Part shown: positions 7,860 through 16,512 of the stretch, piece by piece | How the letters are laid out: each line of letters begins with the position of its first letter | Position numbering within the stretch: position 1 is the stretch's first letter | Assembly (NCBI GenBank): GCA_964561005.1 | Contig: CAZLNO010000023.1 | Span: forward strand, 1-39,121 | Direction of reading: 5' to 3' | Length of the DNA: 39,121 bases | Origin: CAZLNO01 sp964561005 | Lineage (GTDB): Bacteria > Pseudomonadota > Alphaproteobacteria > Kiloniellales > Rhodovibrionaceae | Notes under the pieces: generated by a model | The model's database searches: none | Seen by the model: the letters and a program-made list of their open reading frames with translations, nothing else | Told to the model about the DNA's origin: nothing | Translations under genes and position numbers: made by a program

Positions 7860-9473
7860 ATGCGATTCTCATGGACGAAAACCACGGCGGCGGCCGCCGT
7901 GTGGGCCGCGGCCCTGGTCGCGGCGCCGGCCCCGCAGCCGGCACAGGCGGAGACGCCGCCCAACATGCTGGTGATGGGCACGCGCATCGACGACATCATC
8001 ACGCTGGACCCGGCGGAGGTGTTCGAGTTTTCCGGCGCGGAGGTGTGCAACAACATCTACGACCGGATCATGACCTACGAGCCGGGGAACTTCGGCGAGC
8101 TGACCGGCGGCGTCGCCGAAAGCTGGGAGATCTCGGACGACGGCAGCACCATCACCTTCACCGTGCGCGAGGGCATGACCTTCCATTCCGGCAACCCGGT
8201 CCGGCCGGAGGACGCGGTGTTCTCGCTGCGGCGGGTGGTGAAGCTGAACAAGACCCCGGCCTTCATCTTCACCCAGTTCGGCTGGACGGCCGACAACGTC
8301 GACGAGCACGTGCGGGTGGTGGACGACCGCCGCTTCGCCATCACGATCCCCGAGGACCTGTCGCCCGGCCTGGTCCTCAACGCGCTCTCGGCGACGGTGG
8401 GCTCCGTGGTCGACAAGAAAGTCGTCATGGCGCACGAGGTCGACGGCGACCTGGGCTATGACTGGCTGAAGAACAACAGCGCCGGCTCCGGCCCGTATAA
8501 GCTGCAGGCCTGGAACGCCAACGAGAACGTGCTGCTGAACCGCTTCGACGACTACTACAAGGGCACGCCGGCGATGCGGCGCGTCATCGTGCGCCACGTC
8601 CCCGAGCCCGCCGCCCAGCGCCTGCTTCTGGAGGAAGGCGACATCGACATCGCGCGCACCCTGACCCCCGACCAGATCGCCGGCCTGGAGGGCACCGAGG
8701 GCATCGTCATCGAGCCCAAGCCGAAGTCGACGCTGCTCTACATGGCCGCGAACGACAGCCACGAGATCCTGGGCAAGCCCAAGGTGCAGCAGGCGCTGCG
8801 CTATCTGATCGACTACGAGGGCATGGAAGGGTCCTTCCTGAAGGGCCAGGCGAACATCCACCAGTCGTTCTGGCCCTCCGGGCTGTGGGCCTCGGCCGAC
8901 GACCGGCTCTACAGCCTGAACGTGGACCGCGCGAAGGCGCTCCTTGAGGAGGCCGGGCACGGCGACGGCTTCTCGGTGACGATCGACACGCTGAACAGCT
9001 CGCCCTACATGGACATCGCCCAGTCGCTTCAGCAGACCCTGGGCAAGGCGGGGATCGAGGCGGAGATCATCCCACAGGACGGCTCCGCCCTCTGGCCGAA
9101 ATACCGCGCCCGCCGGCACGAGCTGATCCTGGCGCGCTGGGGCCCGGACTATCTGGACCCGCACTCCAACGCCGACTCCTTCGCCCACAACCCCGACAAC
9201 CGCGCGGAAGCCAAGCTGACCGGCAAGCTGGCCTGGCGCAACGCCTGGGCCGACGAGGCCGTCAACGCCCTGACGGTCACGGCCAGCCAGGAGACCGACC
9301 TGGCGCGGCGCGAGCACCTCTATGCCGCCTTGCAGCGGCTGCACCAGCGCGTCTCGCCGTTCATGATCATGTTCCAGCAGAACGAGGTGGTCGCGCGGCG
9401 CGACAACGTGGAGGGCTTCGTCTCCGGTCCCAGCTTCGACCTCGTGTTCTATGACACCGTGACCAAGCAGTAG
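7860..9473 (+). CDS. Peptide/nickel-type ABC transporter substrate-binding protein (DppA/OppA family)
   Basis: A periplasmic binding protein of 537 residues (SBP_bac_5 family), the usual length. The signal peptide is clear, with predicted cleavage after AQA at about residue 30. The ATG at 7860 is preceded by GGGAAGG. Family features include 'GGVAESWEISDDGSTITFTVREGMTFHSG' (only loosely variable) and 'DYLDPHSNADSF' near the C-terminus. It heads a five-gene transporter unit; the permease gene follows 14 bases later. The ligand is predicted to be a short peptide or peptide-like compound. The upstream amidase suggests substrates with amide bonds, which is inference. Confidence 0.9.
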   Translation: MRFSWTKTTAAAAVWAAALVAAPAPQPAQAETPPNMLVMGTRIDDIITLDPAEVFEFSGAEVCNNIYDRIMTYEPGNFGELTGGVAESWEISDDGSTITFTVREGMTFHSGNPVRPEDAVFSLRRVVKLNKTPAFIFTQFGWTADNVDEHVRVVDDRRFAITIPEDLSPGLVLNALSATVGSVVDKKVVMAHEVDGDLGYDWLKNNSAGSGPYKLQAWNANENVLLNRFDDYYKGTPAMRRVIVRHVPEPAAQRLLLEEGDIDIARTLTPDQIAGLEGTEGIVIEPKPKSTLLYMAANDSHEILGKPKVQQALRYLIDYEGMEGSFLKGQANIHQSFWPSGLWASADDRLYSLNVDRAKALLEEAGHGDGFSVTIDTLNSSPYMDIAQSLQQTLGKAGIEAEIIPQDGSALWPKYRARRHELILARWGPDYLDPHSNADSFAHNPDNRAEAKLTGKLAWRNAWADEAVNALTVTASQETDLARREHLYAALQRLHQRVSPFMIMFQQNEVVARRDNVEGFVSGPSFDLVFYDTVTKQ

Positions 9474-9487
9474 GACCGTATCGCCGC

Positions 9488-10567
9488 ATGGCCATCACAG
9501 CCCGCCTGTGGCTGCGCCGCGGACGCCAGGGGCCGGAACCGGGAACCGGCCCCTGGCGCGCCCTGCGCGAGGTCGGCAGCGTCCTGGTGGCGCTGGCGCT
9601 GACCTTCATCGGGCTGACGGCGATCACCTTTTTCATCGGGCGGGTGATGCCGACGGACCCGGTGCTGGCGATCGTCGGGGACCGCGCGCCGCAGGACGTC
9701 TACGACCAGGTCTACCGCCAGCTCGGCCTCGACAAGCCGCTGCACGTCCAGTACCTGCTGTTCATGTCCGACGTCGTGCGCGGCGACTTCGGCACCTCGA
9801 TCCAGACCTCGCGGCCGGTGCTGCAAGACCTGCTGCGGTTCTTCCCGGCGACGCTGGAGCTGGCGACCGCGGCCACGCTGGTGGGCACGCTGCTGGGCGT
9901 GCCGATGGGGGTGTTCGCCGCCGTGAACCAAGGGCGCCCGGTCGACCACGTGATCCGGGTGGTCGGGCTGATCGGCTATTCGGCGCCGGTGTTCTGGCTG
10001 GGCATGATCGCGCTGCTGGTGTTCTACGCCAACCTGGGCTGGACGCCGGGGCCGGGGCGGCTGGACGTGTTCTACGAAGGGCTGGTCCCACGGGTGACGG
10101 GAGTGCTGCTGGTGGACTCCGCGCTGGCCGGGGACTGGACGGTGTTCCGCAACGCGCTGAGCCATCTGGCGCTGCCCACGGCGGTGCTGGGCACCTTCGC
10201 CCTGGCCTACATCGCCCGCATGACGCGCAGCTTCATGCTCGACCAGCTTCGCCAGGAGTACGTGCTGACCTCGCGGGTGAAGGGCGTCCCCGAGCGCGCC
10301 GTCATCTGGCGCCACGTCTTCGGCAACGTGCTGGTGCAGCTCATCACCATCATCGGGCTCACCTACGCCTCGCTGCTGGAGGGCTCGGTGCTCACGGAGA
10401 CGGTCTTCGCCTGGCCCGGGATCGGCCAGTACATCACCACCGCGCTGTTCAAGTCGGACATGAACGCGGTGATCGGCGGCACCATCGTGGTCGGCATCTG
10501 TTTCGTGGGAGTCAACATGATCTCGGACCTGCTGTACCGCCTGGTCGATCCCCGGACGCGGTCGTAG
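9488..10567 (+). CDS. Peptide-type ABC transporter permease, DppB-like
   Basis: An inner-membrane permease of 359 residues (BPD_transp_1). It starts with a cytoplasmic N-terminus and has a first membrane segment at about 31-52, then the extracytoplasmic 'RVMPTDPVLAIVGDRAP' loop and the typical 'YVLTSRVKGVPERAVIWRHV' coupling (EAA-like) segment. 'LLEGSVLTETVFAWPGIGQ' is the classic DppB/OppB signature. It is slightly longer than typical DppB (about 310-340) because of an N-terminal extension and an insert near residues 195-215. It lies 14 bases after the binding-protein gene and 16 before the second permease. Confidence 0.9.
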   Translation: MAITARLWLRRGRQGPEPGTGPWRALREVGSVLVALALTFIGLTAITFFIGRVMPTDPVLAIVGDRAPQDVYDQVYRQLGLDKPLHVQYLLFMSDVVRGDFGTSIQTSRPVLQDLLRFFPATLELATAATLVGTLLGVPMGVFAAVNQGRPVDHVIRVVGLIGYSAPVFWLGMIALLVFYANLGWTPGPGRLDVFYEGLVPRVTGVLLVDSALAGDWTVFRNALSHLALPTAVLGTFALAYIARMTRSFMLDQLRQEYVLTSRVKGVPERAVIWRHVFGNVLVQLITIIGLTYASLLEGSVLTETVFAWPGIGQYITTALFKSDMNAVIGGTIVVGICFVGVNMISDLLYRLVDPRTRS

Positions 10568-10583
10568 GCGGGGCGGACACGCC

Positions 10584-11522
10584 ATGACCGCGACCCTTCC
10601 GAAGGCCTCTCCTTTAGGCATCCTCTCGGGCCTCCGCGCCTGGCTTCTGGCCGACGCGCCGAGGACGGCCTTTCAGGCGCGCTGCCAGCGGACGTACCTG
10701 GCCTGGCTGGCCTTTCGCGGCAATCCCATCGCGATGGCCGGGCTGCTGATCATCGCCGCGCTGGTGGGCATGGCGCTCTTCGCCCCCTGGCTGACCGCCA
10801 GCAACGGCATCACGCAGAACCTGGGCCAGCGCCTGCAACCGCCCGGCGCCACGCACTGGCTGGGCACCGACCAGCTCGGCCGCGACATCTTCGACCGCAT
10901 CGTCTGGGGCTCGCGCATCACGCTCTACATCGTCGGGCTGGTCGCGGTGATCGTGGTGCCCATCGGCCTGGCGGTGGGCACCGTGGCCGGCTATGTCGGC
11001 GGCCTGCTGGAGCGCACGCTGATGCGCATCACGGACATCTTCCTGGCCTTCCCGCGGCTGATCCTGGCCCTGGCCTTCGTCTCGGCGCTGGGGCCGGGGA
11101 TCGAGAACGCGGTGCTGGCGATCGCGCTGACCACCTGGGCGCCCTATGCCCGCATCGCGCGGGCGGAGGCGCTGACCATCCGCAACAGCGAGTTCATCCT
11201 GGCCGCGCGGGTGCAGGGCGCCTCCACGCTGCGCATCCTGCGCAGCCACGTGGTGCCGCTGTGTCTGTCCTCGGTGATCGTGCGGCTGACCCTGGACATG
11301 GCCGGGATCATCCTGACCGCCGCCGGCCTGGGATTCCTGGGCCTGGGGGCGCAGCCGCCCAGCCCGGAATGGGGCGCGATGATCTCCACCGGCCGGCAGT
11401 ACCTATTGGACCAGTGGTGGGTGCCGACCATGCCCGGCCTGGCCATCCTGACGGTCAGCCTGGGGTTCAACCTGCTGGGCGACGGGCTGCGCGACGTGCT
11501 CGACCCCCGGAGCGGGAGCTGA
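10584..11522 (+). CDS. Peptide-type ABC transporter permease, DppC-like
   Basis: The second inner-membrane permease, 312 residues. It carries the N-terminal OppC_N-like segment with 'RGNPIAMAGLLIIAALVGMALFAPW', the extracytoplasmic 'GTDQLGRDIFDRIVWGSRI' motif diagnostic of DppC/OppC, and the coupling loop 'EFILAARVQGASTLRILRSHV'. It heterodimerises with the DppB-like protein. The TGA is followed one base later by the start of the first ATPase gene, so translation is probably coupled. Confidence 0.9.
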   Translation: MTATLPKASPLGILSGLRAWLLADAPRTAFQARCQRTYLAWLAFRGNPIAMAGLLIIAALVGMALFAPWLTASNGITQNLGQRLQPPGATHWLGTDQLGRDIFDRIVWGSRITLYIVGLVAVIVVPIGLAVGTVAGYVGGLLERTLMRITDIFLAFPRLILALAFVSALGPGIENAVLAIALTTWAPYARIARAEALTIRNSEFILAARVQGASTLRILRSHVVPLCLSSVIVRLTLDMAGIILTAAGLGFLGLGAQPPSPEWGAMISTGRQYLLDQWWVPTMPGLAILTVSLGFNLLGDGLRDVLDPRSGS

Positions 11523-11523
11523 G

Positions 11524-12381
11524 ATGGCGATGGACGAACCGCTGTTGGAGGTGGAGGACCTCAACGTCACCTTCCGCACCGCCAAGGGCCCGGTCGAGGC
11601 CGTGCGCGGCGTCAGCTTCGCCCTGGGGCGCGAGCGCCTGGGGCTGGTGGGCGAGTCGGGCTCCGGCAAGTCGCAGACCGGCCGCGCGATCCTGGGCGTC
11701 ACCGACCGCCGCGCCTCGGTGACGGCGCGGCGCCTGCGCTTCGCCGGCACCGAATTGCTGCAGGCCGGTCCGCGCACGCTGCGCCGGCTGCGCGGGGCGC
11801 GCATGTCGATGATCCTGCAGGACCCGAAGTACAGCCTGAACCCGGTCATGACGGTCGGCCGGCAGATCGCCGAGGCCTACCGCATCCACCGCCGCGGCTC
11901 GCGGGCGGAAGCGCGGCGGCGCGCGCTGGCGATGCTGGAGGCGGTGCACATCCACGACCCCGAGCGCGTCTACCGCGCCTACCCGCACCAGCTCTCCGGC
12001 GGCATGGGGCAGCGGGTGATGATCGCCATGATGATGGTGCCCGAGCCGGACCTGCTGATCGCCGACGAGCCCACCTCGGCGCTGGACGTCACGGTCTCGC
12101 TGCAGGTGCTGGGCATCCTGGACGAGATGGTGACCCGGCGCGGCACCGGGCTGATCTTCATCAGCCACGACCTCAACCTCGTCGCCTCGTTCTGCGACCG
12201 CGTGCTGGTGATGTACGGCGGGCGTATCGTCGAGACCTGCCGCGCGCGCGAGCTGGAGGCGGCGCAACACCCCTACACCCGCGGCCTGCTGAACTGCCTG
12301 CCGCGCGTCGATCGGCCGGCCCGGACGCTGCCCACGCTGAAGCGCGACCCGGCCTGGGCGGCGCAGGAAGACTCGCCATGA
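11524..12381 (+). CDS. Peptide-type ABC transporter ATP-binding protein, DppD-like
   Basis: A cytoplasmic ATPase of 285 residues. Walker A (GESGSGKS) is at 43-50, the ABC signature LSGGM at 157-161, and Walker B 'LLIADEPTSALD' at about 177-188. 'HPYTRGLLNCLPRV' belongs to the oligopeptide-transporter C-terminal region. At 285 residues it is shorter than the usual roughly 325 of DppD, because the C-terminal extension (which in many DppD proteins carries a cysteine cluster) is cut down. It ends in an ATGA overlap with the next ATPase gene. ATP hydrolysis function appears intact. Confidence 0.9.
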   Translation: MAMDEPLLEVEDLNVTFRTAKGPVEAVRGVSFALGRERLGLVGESGSGKSQTGRAILGVTDRRASVTARRLRFAGTELLQAGPRTLRRLRGARMSMILQDPKYSLNPVMTVGRQIAEAYRIHRRGSRAEARRRALAMLEAVHIHDPERVYRAYPHQLSGGMGQRVMIAMMMVPEPDLLIADEPTSALDVTVSLQVLGILDEMVTRRGTGLIFISHDLNLVASFCDRVLVMYGGRIVETCRARELEAAQHPYTRGLLNCLPRVDRPARTLPTLKRDPAWAAQEDSP

Positions 12382-13151
12382 TCGAGGTCGCCGGGCTCGA
12401 GGTGGTGTTCGGTCGCGGCGCCGACCGGGTGCACGCCGTGCGCGGCGTCGACTTCACCGTCGCGGAGGGCGCGAGCTTCGGGCTGGTGGGGGAATCGGGC
12501 TCGGGCAAGTCGACCGTGCTGCGCGCCATCGCCGGGCTGATCGACGGCTGGCGGGGCACCATACGCGTCGCCGGCGAGGCGCAGGGCCGCCGGCGCTCGC
12601 GGGCCTTCCGCCGCCAGGTGCAGATGGTCTTCCAGGATCCCTACGGCTCGCTGCATCCGCGCCATACCGTCGACCGCATTCTGAAGGAGCCGCTGCGCAT
12701 CCACCGCCTGCCGGCCGACGATGCCCGCGTCGCGGCGGCGCTGGAGGAGGTCGGCCTGGACCGCTCGTTCCGCTTTCGCTTTCCCCACCAGCTCTCCGGC
12801 GGGCAGCGCCAGCGGGTGGCCGTGGCGCGCGCGCTCATCATCGAGCCGTCGGTGGTGCTGCTGGACGAGCCCACCTCGGCGCTGGACGTCTCCATCCAGG
12901 CCGAGGTGCTGAACCTGCTGAGCCGGCTGCGGCGCGAGCACGGCCTGACCTACATCCTGGTCAGCCACGACCTCGCGGTGGTCAGCCACCTCTGCGAGCA
13001 TCTGGCGGTGATGCGCCTGGGCGAGGTGGTGGAGGCCATGCCGGTCGACCGCCTGCGCCAGGGATCGCCGCAGCATCCCTACACCCAGCGCCTGTTCCGC
13101 GCCGCCCAGGGCTACGATCCCGAACTGGTGCGCGAGGCCGCGACATGGTGA
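12378..13151 (+). CDS. Peptide-type ABC transporter ATP-binding protein, DppF-like
   Basis: The second ATPase, 257 residues, with Walker A (GESGSGKS) at 38-45, 'LSGGQRQRVAVARALI', Walker B 'VVLLDEPTSALDVS' and a C-terminal 'HPYTQRLFRAA'. Like its partner it is a short form, lacking much of the roughly 60-residue tail found in typical DppF. The ATG at 12378 overlaps the stop of the preceding gene (ATGA). It is the last gene of the transporter operon that can be supported. A hairpin at 13231-13252 may end the transcript. Confidence 0.9.
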   Translation: MIEVAGLEVVFGRGADRVHAVRGVDFTVAEGASFGLVGESGSGKSTVLRAIAGLIDGWRGTIRVAGEAQGRRRSRAFRRQVQMVFQDPYGSLHPRHTVDRILKEPLRIHRLPADDARVAAALEEVGLDRSFRFRFPHQLSGGQRQRVAVARALIIEPSVVLLDEPTSALDVSIQAEVLNLLSRLRREHGLTYILVSHDLAVVSHLCEHLAVMRLGEVVEAMPVDRLRQGSPQHPYTQRLFRAAQGYDPELVREAATW

Positions 13152-13300
13152 AGGCGGCCAGCGCGGCGGACGTCGACACCCGGCGCCTTGCCGAGGACCT
13201 TGCCGCCGAGGAGCTGGAGCACGCGGCCATCCTTCGCCGCGAGCGGCGAAGGGCGTATCACCAGATAAAGAGCGCTTTGACCGGCGGAGCACCCGCGAAT
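13145..13300 (+). other. Possible remnant ORF after the peptide transporter (weak)
   Basis: An ATG at 13145 overlaps the end of the DppF-like gene by 7 bases and opens a frame that runs to 13732. Only the first 36 or so residues look coding: 'LAEDLAAEELEHAAILRRER' is helical and vaguely like the last helix of ferritin-like proteins. After about 13250 the frame turns proline/arginine-rich and low in coding character, and it runs antisense into the histidine kinase gene. I read it as a possible truncated gene or chance ORF. The end given here is approximate, marking where coding character fades. Confidence 0.2.
13231..13252 (+). terminator. Hairpin downstream of the peptide-transporter operon
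   Basis: CCTTCGCCGC at 13231-13240 and GCGGCGAAGG at 13243-13252 form a perfect 10-bp inverted repeat separated by two bases. In RNA the central pairs would open to make the loop. There is no T-run after it, so an intrinsic terminator is not certain. It could also be a small dispersed palindrome. Confidence 0.35.
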
Positions 13301-13608
13301 AGAGGTAACGAGCCGTCGGCGCGGCGTCTTTGTTCTGGAGCAATCGGCGGCACGGCACCTGCTCCGAACCAGGTCGTGTCCGGAGTCTGCCGCACTTTCG
13401 ATCGAGCGACGGCGCCGGGGGCTTCGGCCGCCAGCCCGGCCCGTCGTGATGTCACGCCAGATCGGGACCGCCGGGACGAGCATCCGGGCCATTCGGATGC
13501 ACGCCTTCAAAGGCGCATCGGCCGCCCCTGGCCGCTCGAGGCAGTCCGGTATCCGGCACCGTCATACCAGCGGCAATTGATTTTGACGCGCCATTATTGC
13601 CGTTCGAA
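13301..13608. other. Stretch without a supported gene
   Basis: Between the transporter operon and the convergent histidine kinase. Several short frames are open on both strands, but none has a family resemblance or a ribosome binding site. Base composition is mixed, with AT-richer bits near 13570-13610. No clear terminator was found for the kinase gene. Confidence 0.4.
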
Positions 13609-15045
13609 TCACAGGTCCGGCCGGCCCGATCCCACCGCCCGGACGCCTGGCACCTCGGCCGCCGCGGGCGCGGCGGCGACGGACTGCGTTGGCGCCAGCG
13701 CGCGTGCCTCGGGGAAGCTGGCGATGACCTGAGTGCCCTGACCAAGTTCGCTGCGGATTTCCAATTTGCCCTCGTGCAGCTCCACGAAGGACTTGGTCAG
13801 CGCCAGTCCGATGCCCAGGCCCTCGTAATTGCGCGCCAGTCGGCCGTCGACCTGCTGGAAGGGGGCCAGCGCGCGTTCGATGTCCGCCTCGGCGATGCCG
13901 ATGCCGGTGTCCTGCACCGCCATCCAGTGGCCGCGCCCCGCCGCGTAGCCGCAACTCAACATTACCTGGCCACCTCCGGGCGTGAACTTGATGGCGTTCG
14001 ACAGCAGGTTGCCCAGGATCTGCTTGAGCTTGCGCGGATCGGCGCGCAAGCCCGGCAGCGAGGCCGGCAGGTCGAGCGTCAGCTTGACGCCGGCACGGCG
14101 CGCACGCTCCTCCACCATGCGGGCCATGCCGCGGCAGATGGCCGTGGGGTCGACCGGCTCCTCGTGCAGTTCCTCGGTGCCTCGCTCCACCTTCGTGAGG
14201 TCCAGCAGATCGTTCACGATATCGAGCAAATGGCGTCCGGAGGCGTGAATGTCGGCGGCGTACTGCCGGTAGGTCGGGTTGCCCGACGGCCCGAGCTGCC
14301 CGCTGGCGATAATCTCCGAGAAGCCGAGGATGGCGTTCAACGGCGTGCGCAGCTCGTGGCTGACGTTGGCGAGGAACTCGGTCTTCGTCCGGTTGGCGAC
14401 GCGAAGCTCCTCCAGCGCGCGCTGCATCGCCGCCTCGGCGCGGCGGCGGTCCGAGATGTCGCGGACGCTGACCAGGATGTGGAAGCGCTGGCCGACCTGC
14501 ACCACGCTCGCCGAGAGCTCGGCCGGCATGACGGTGCCGTCCTTGGTGTAGCAGGACACCTCGTCCGAGATGCCGCTGCCGTGCGACAGCACGCGCTCGA
14601 TGAAGGCCCTGGCGACCGGATAGTCGTGCGGATGCAGCGCCGCCATCGTCAGGTTCTTCAACTCCTCCTGGGTGTAGCCGAGGAGGTCCGAGGCCCTGCG
14701 GTTCGCTTCCAGGATGCGCCCGCTGCTCCGATCGATCAGAATCAGGCCGTCGTTGGCCTGCTCGAACAGCACCTGCAGGCGGCGCTTGCCGACCATGCGG
14801 CCGACCATCACCTGTCCGGTCACTCCCGCCGCGACCCCGATCGCGATGGAGGCGTAGCGGACCGTCATGCTGCTGTCGGTCGAATTGAACAGGCACTCGA
14901 TGAACGTGCCGAGGCCCAGGACGTAGTGGTCGTAGGCCGCGCTGACGAGCCAGACGACGAGGCCGCAGCCGACCCCCAGCACGATGACCGAGATGTTGGC
15001 CAGCGGCCGCGCCAGCTTGTCGCCCGTGTCTTCCACAACACTCAT
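13609..15045 (-). CDS. Membrane-bound PAS-domain sensor histidine kinase
   Basis: A sensor kinase of 478 residues. Two hydrophobic segments (about 15-36 and 64-82) anchor it in the inner membrane with a short periplasmic loop. A PAS domain follows (about 88-200, 'LFEQANDGLILIDRSSGRIL'). The HisKA phospho-acceptor is His230 in 'NVSHELRTPLNAIL'. The ATP-binding domain shows the N box (Asn350 in 'GNLLSNAIKFTP'), G1 'DTGIGI' at 379-384 and G2 'GLGIGL' at 409-414. The ATG at 15045 is chosen over an in-frame ATG at 15069 because GGAGGGGGTGG lies between them at proper spacing. No response regulator lies nearby, so the partner is encoded elsewhere. The signal is unknown. It follows the hydrolase gene by 41 bases and may share its transcript. 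Confidence 0.9.
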   Translation of the reverse strand: MSVVEDTGDKLARPLANISVIVLGVGCGLVVWLVSAAYDHYVLGLGTFIECLFNSTDSSMTVRYASIAIGVAAGVTGQVMVGRMVGKRRLQVLFEQANDGLILIDRSSGRILEANRRASDLLGYTQEELKNLTMAALHPHDYPVARAFIERVLSHGSGISDEVSCYTKDGTVMPAELSASVVQVGQRFHILVSVRDISDRRRAEAAMQRALEELRVANRTKTEFLANVSHELRTPLNAILGFSEIIASGQLGPSGNPTYRQYAADIHASGRHLLDIVNDLLDLTKVERGTEELHEEPVDPTAICRGMARMVEERARRAGVKLTLDLPASLPGLRADPRKLKQILGNLLSNAIKFTPGGGQVMLSCGYAAGRGHWMAVQDTGIGIAEADIERALAPFQQVDGRLARNYEGLGIGLALTKSFVELHEGKLEIRSELGQGTQVIASFPEARALAPTQSVAAAPAAAEVPGVRAVGSGRPDL

Positions 15046-15086
15046 TCGCGCCACCCCCTCCGCAGCCACCCGCCGGCGCCGCGCCG

Positions 15087-16358
15087 TCAGAGCCGCGAGC
15101 GCGCGTCGATACCGTAGATCCGCCGGAGGTCCTCGATCATCTCGCGCTCGTCACCCTTCCAGATGCCGTGGTTGCCCAGGTAGATGTCGGCCAGGGCGTC
15201 GCGGCCCAGCACGCGCCGGATGAAGTTCACGATGAGGTCCGCCGTCAGCAGCGGCTGGTCGGTGTGCGCGAAGTGCCCCGCGCGCGGGATCTCCGCGACC
15301 TGGACGTCGTCGGTGCCGAGGACGTGGGCGAAGCGCTGGGTCTGCGCGGCCGGCATCATGTTGTCCGACTCGCCCCAGGCGATCAGGCAGGGCACGGTGA
15401 TGCGCGCATAGTCGACGCCGTTGGGGCACTTCCTCGGGTGATAGGGCAGCAGCAGGTGCGGGCTCAACACCGCGGCGCGGTCGGCCAGCACCCGGATGTT
15501 GTGGAAGTTGAGCCGCATCGTGACCGACTTGGCCACGTCGCTCACCCCGTCGCCAGCGCGGTTGCGCTCGTAGTCGGTCTCGACATAGGGGAAGGTCAGC
15601 AGCCGCAGCTTGTACTGGTTGTAGACGCCGGGGTCGCGGACCATCGACTTCAGGATCTGCACCATCGTCTGGTCGAAGGCCCCGAAAGCCTGGGCGAACA
15701 TCGCGTCCCCCTCCGGCGTGTTCGGGATCTGCGAGGCCCGGCCGATGGCCTGGATCTCGTTCACGGGATAGCCGTCGAAGGCCACGGCGTCGAGCTGCAC
15801 CAGGGCGTGCAGGCGGTCGTTGTGCCGCGCGGCGTAGTGCGAGGCGATGCCGCTGCCCCAGTCGTCGGCGATCAGCACGAACTTCCGCCCGGGATACTCG
15901 TGCTGCATCAGCTTCTCGATGTAGTCGACGTCCTTGTCCCAGTGCCAGAGGTCGTTGGGCCGGTCGTCCTGCCGGCGGCCGTACATGCGAGGCTTGGTGC
16001 TCTCCCCCATGCCCAGCATGTCGATCGAGATGGTCTCGCAGAAGCGGCCGAGGTGGCGCTGCACCTCCTCCCACTGCGCGCGGTTGCAGGGCACGCCGTG
16101 GATCAGCAGCACCAGCGGCCCCTTGTCGCCGACCTTGGTCCAGGCGATCTCGAAGTCGTCGGTCCAGCGCGTTTGCGGGTCGTCCGGCCAGCCGCCCTGC
16201 ACCAGCCCCTCCGCCGGCGCCTTGAAGGCGAAGCGGCCGTAAGTGGTGGGGCCGGCGTCGCGATAGATCGTGGGGTCGACGTCGTTGCCGGCGGCGCGCA
16301 CCGGCGGACGGCTCAAGGCATCGTAGAGGCGGGCGCTGTCGGGCCGGTTCGCGGACAT
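15087..16358 (-). CDS. Alpha/beta hydrolase with a haloalkane-dehalogenase-like aspartate nucleophile
   Basis: A soluble alpha/beta-fold hydrolase of 423 residues with an N-terminal extension of about 75 residues before the core. Visible are the oxyanion-hole motif 'LLIHGVPCNRAQW' (about 84-96), the nucleophile elbow 'IADDWGSG' with Asp166 followed by Trp167, an acid candidate Asp332 in 'WGESDNMMP', and a catalytic His362 in 'AGHFAH'. The Asp-Trp-Gly elbow is what haloalkane dehalogenases and some epoxide hydrolases have; a Ser nucleophile is absent. No signal peptide. The ATG at 16358 has AGGGAG upstream; an ATG at 16391 is in frame but lacks a site. Actual substrate (haloalkane, epoxide, fluoroacetate-like or other) cannot be told from sequence. 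It sits between a FadL-type porin gene and the kinase gene. Confidence 0.82.
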   Translation of the reverse strand: MSANRPDSARLYDALSRPPVRAAGNDVDPTIYRDAGPTTYGRFAFKAPAEGLVQGGWPDDPQTRWTDDFEIAWTKVGDKGPLVLLIHGVPCNRAQWEEVQRHLGRFCETISIDMLGMGESTKPRMYGRRQDDRPNDLWHWDKDVDYIEKLMQHEYPGRKFVLIADDWGSGIASHYAARHNDRLHALVQLDAVAFDGYPVNEIQAIGRASQIPNTPEGDAMFAQAFGAFDQTMVQILKSMVRDPGVYNQYKLRLLTFPYVETDYERNRAGDGVSDVAKSVTMRLNFHNIRVLADRAAVLSPHLLLPYHPRKCPNGVDYARITVPCLIAWGESDNMMPAAQTQRFAHVLGTDDVQVAEIPRAGHFAHTDQPLLTADLIVNFIRRVLGRDALADIYLGNHGIWKGDEREMIEDLRRIYGIDARSRL

Positions 16359-16512
16359 CGCGGGGTCTCCCTGTTTCGGCCGCGTTGGCAAACGCGGGCG
16401 GGTTCGGCATTAACCTCACAAGTTGCGGGAAAATAGCCCAATCATTTCTCCGTGAGATGGCATAACGCCTCACCGCCCCCGCCGTCGCGGCGTCCCGGAC
16501 CGGCGCCCGGCC

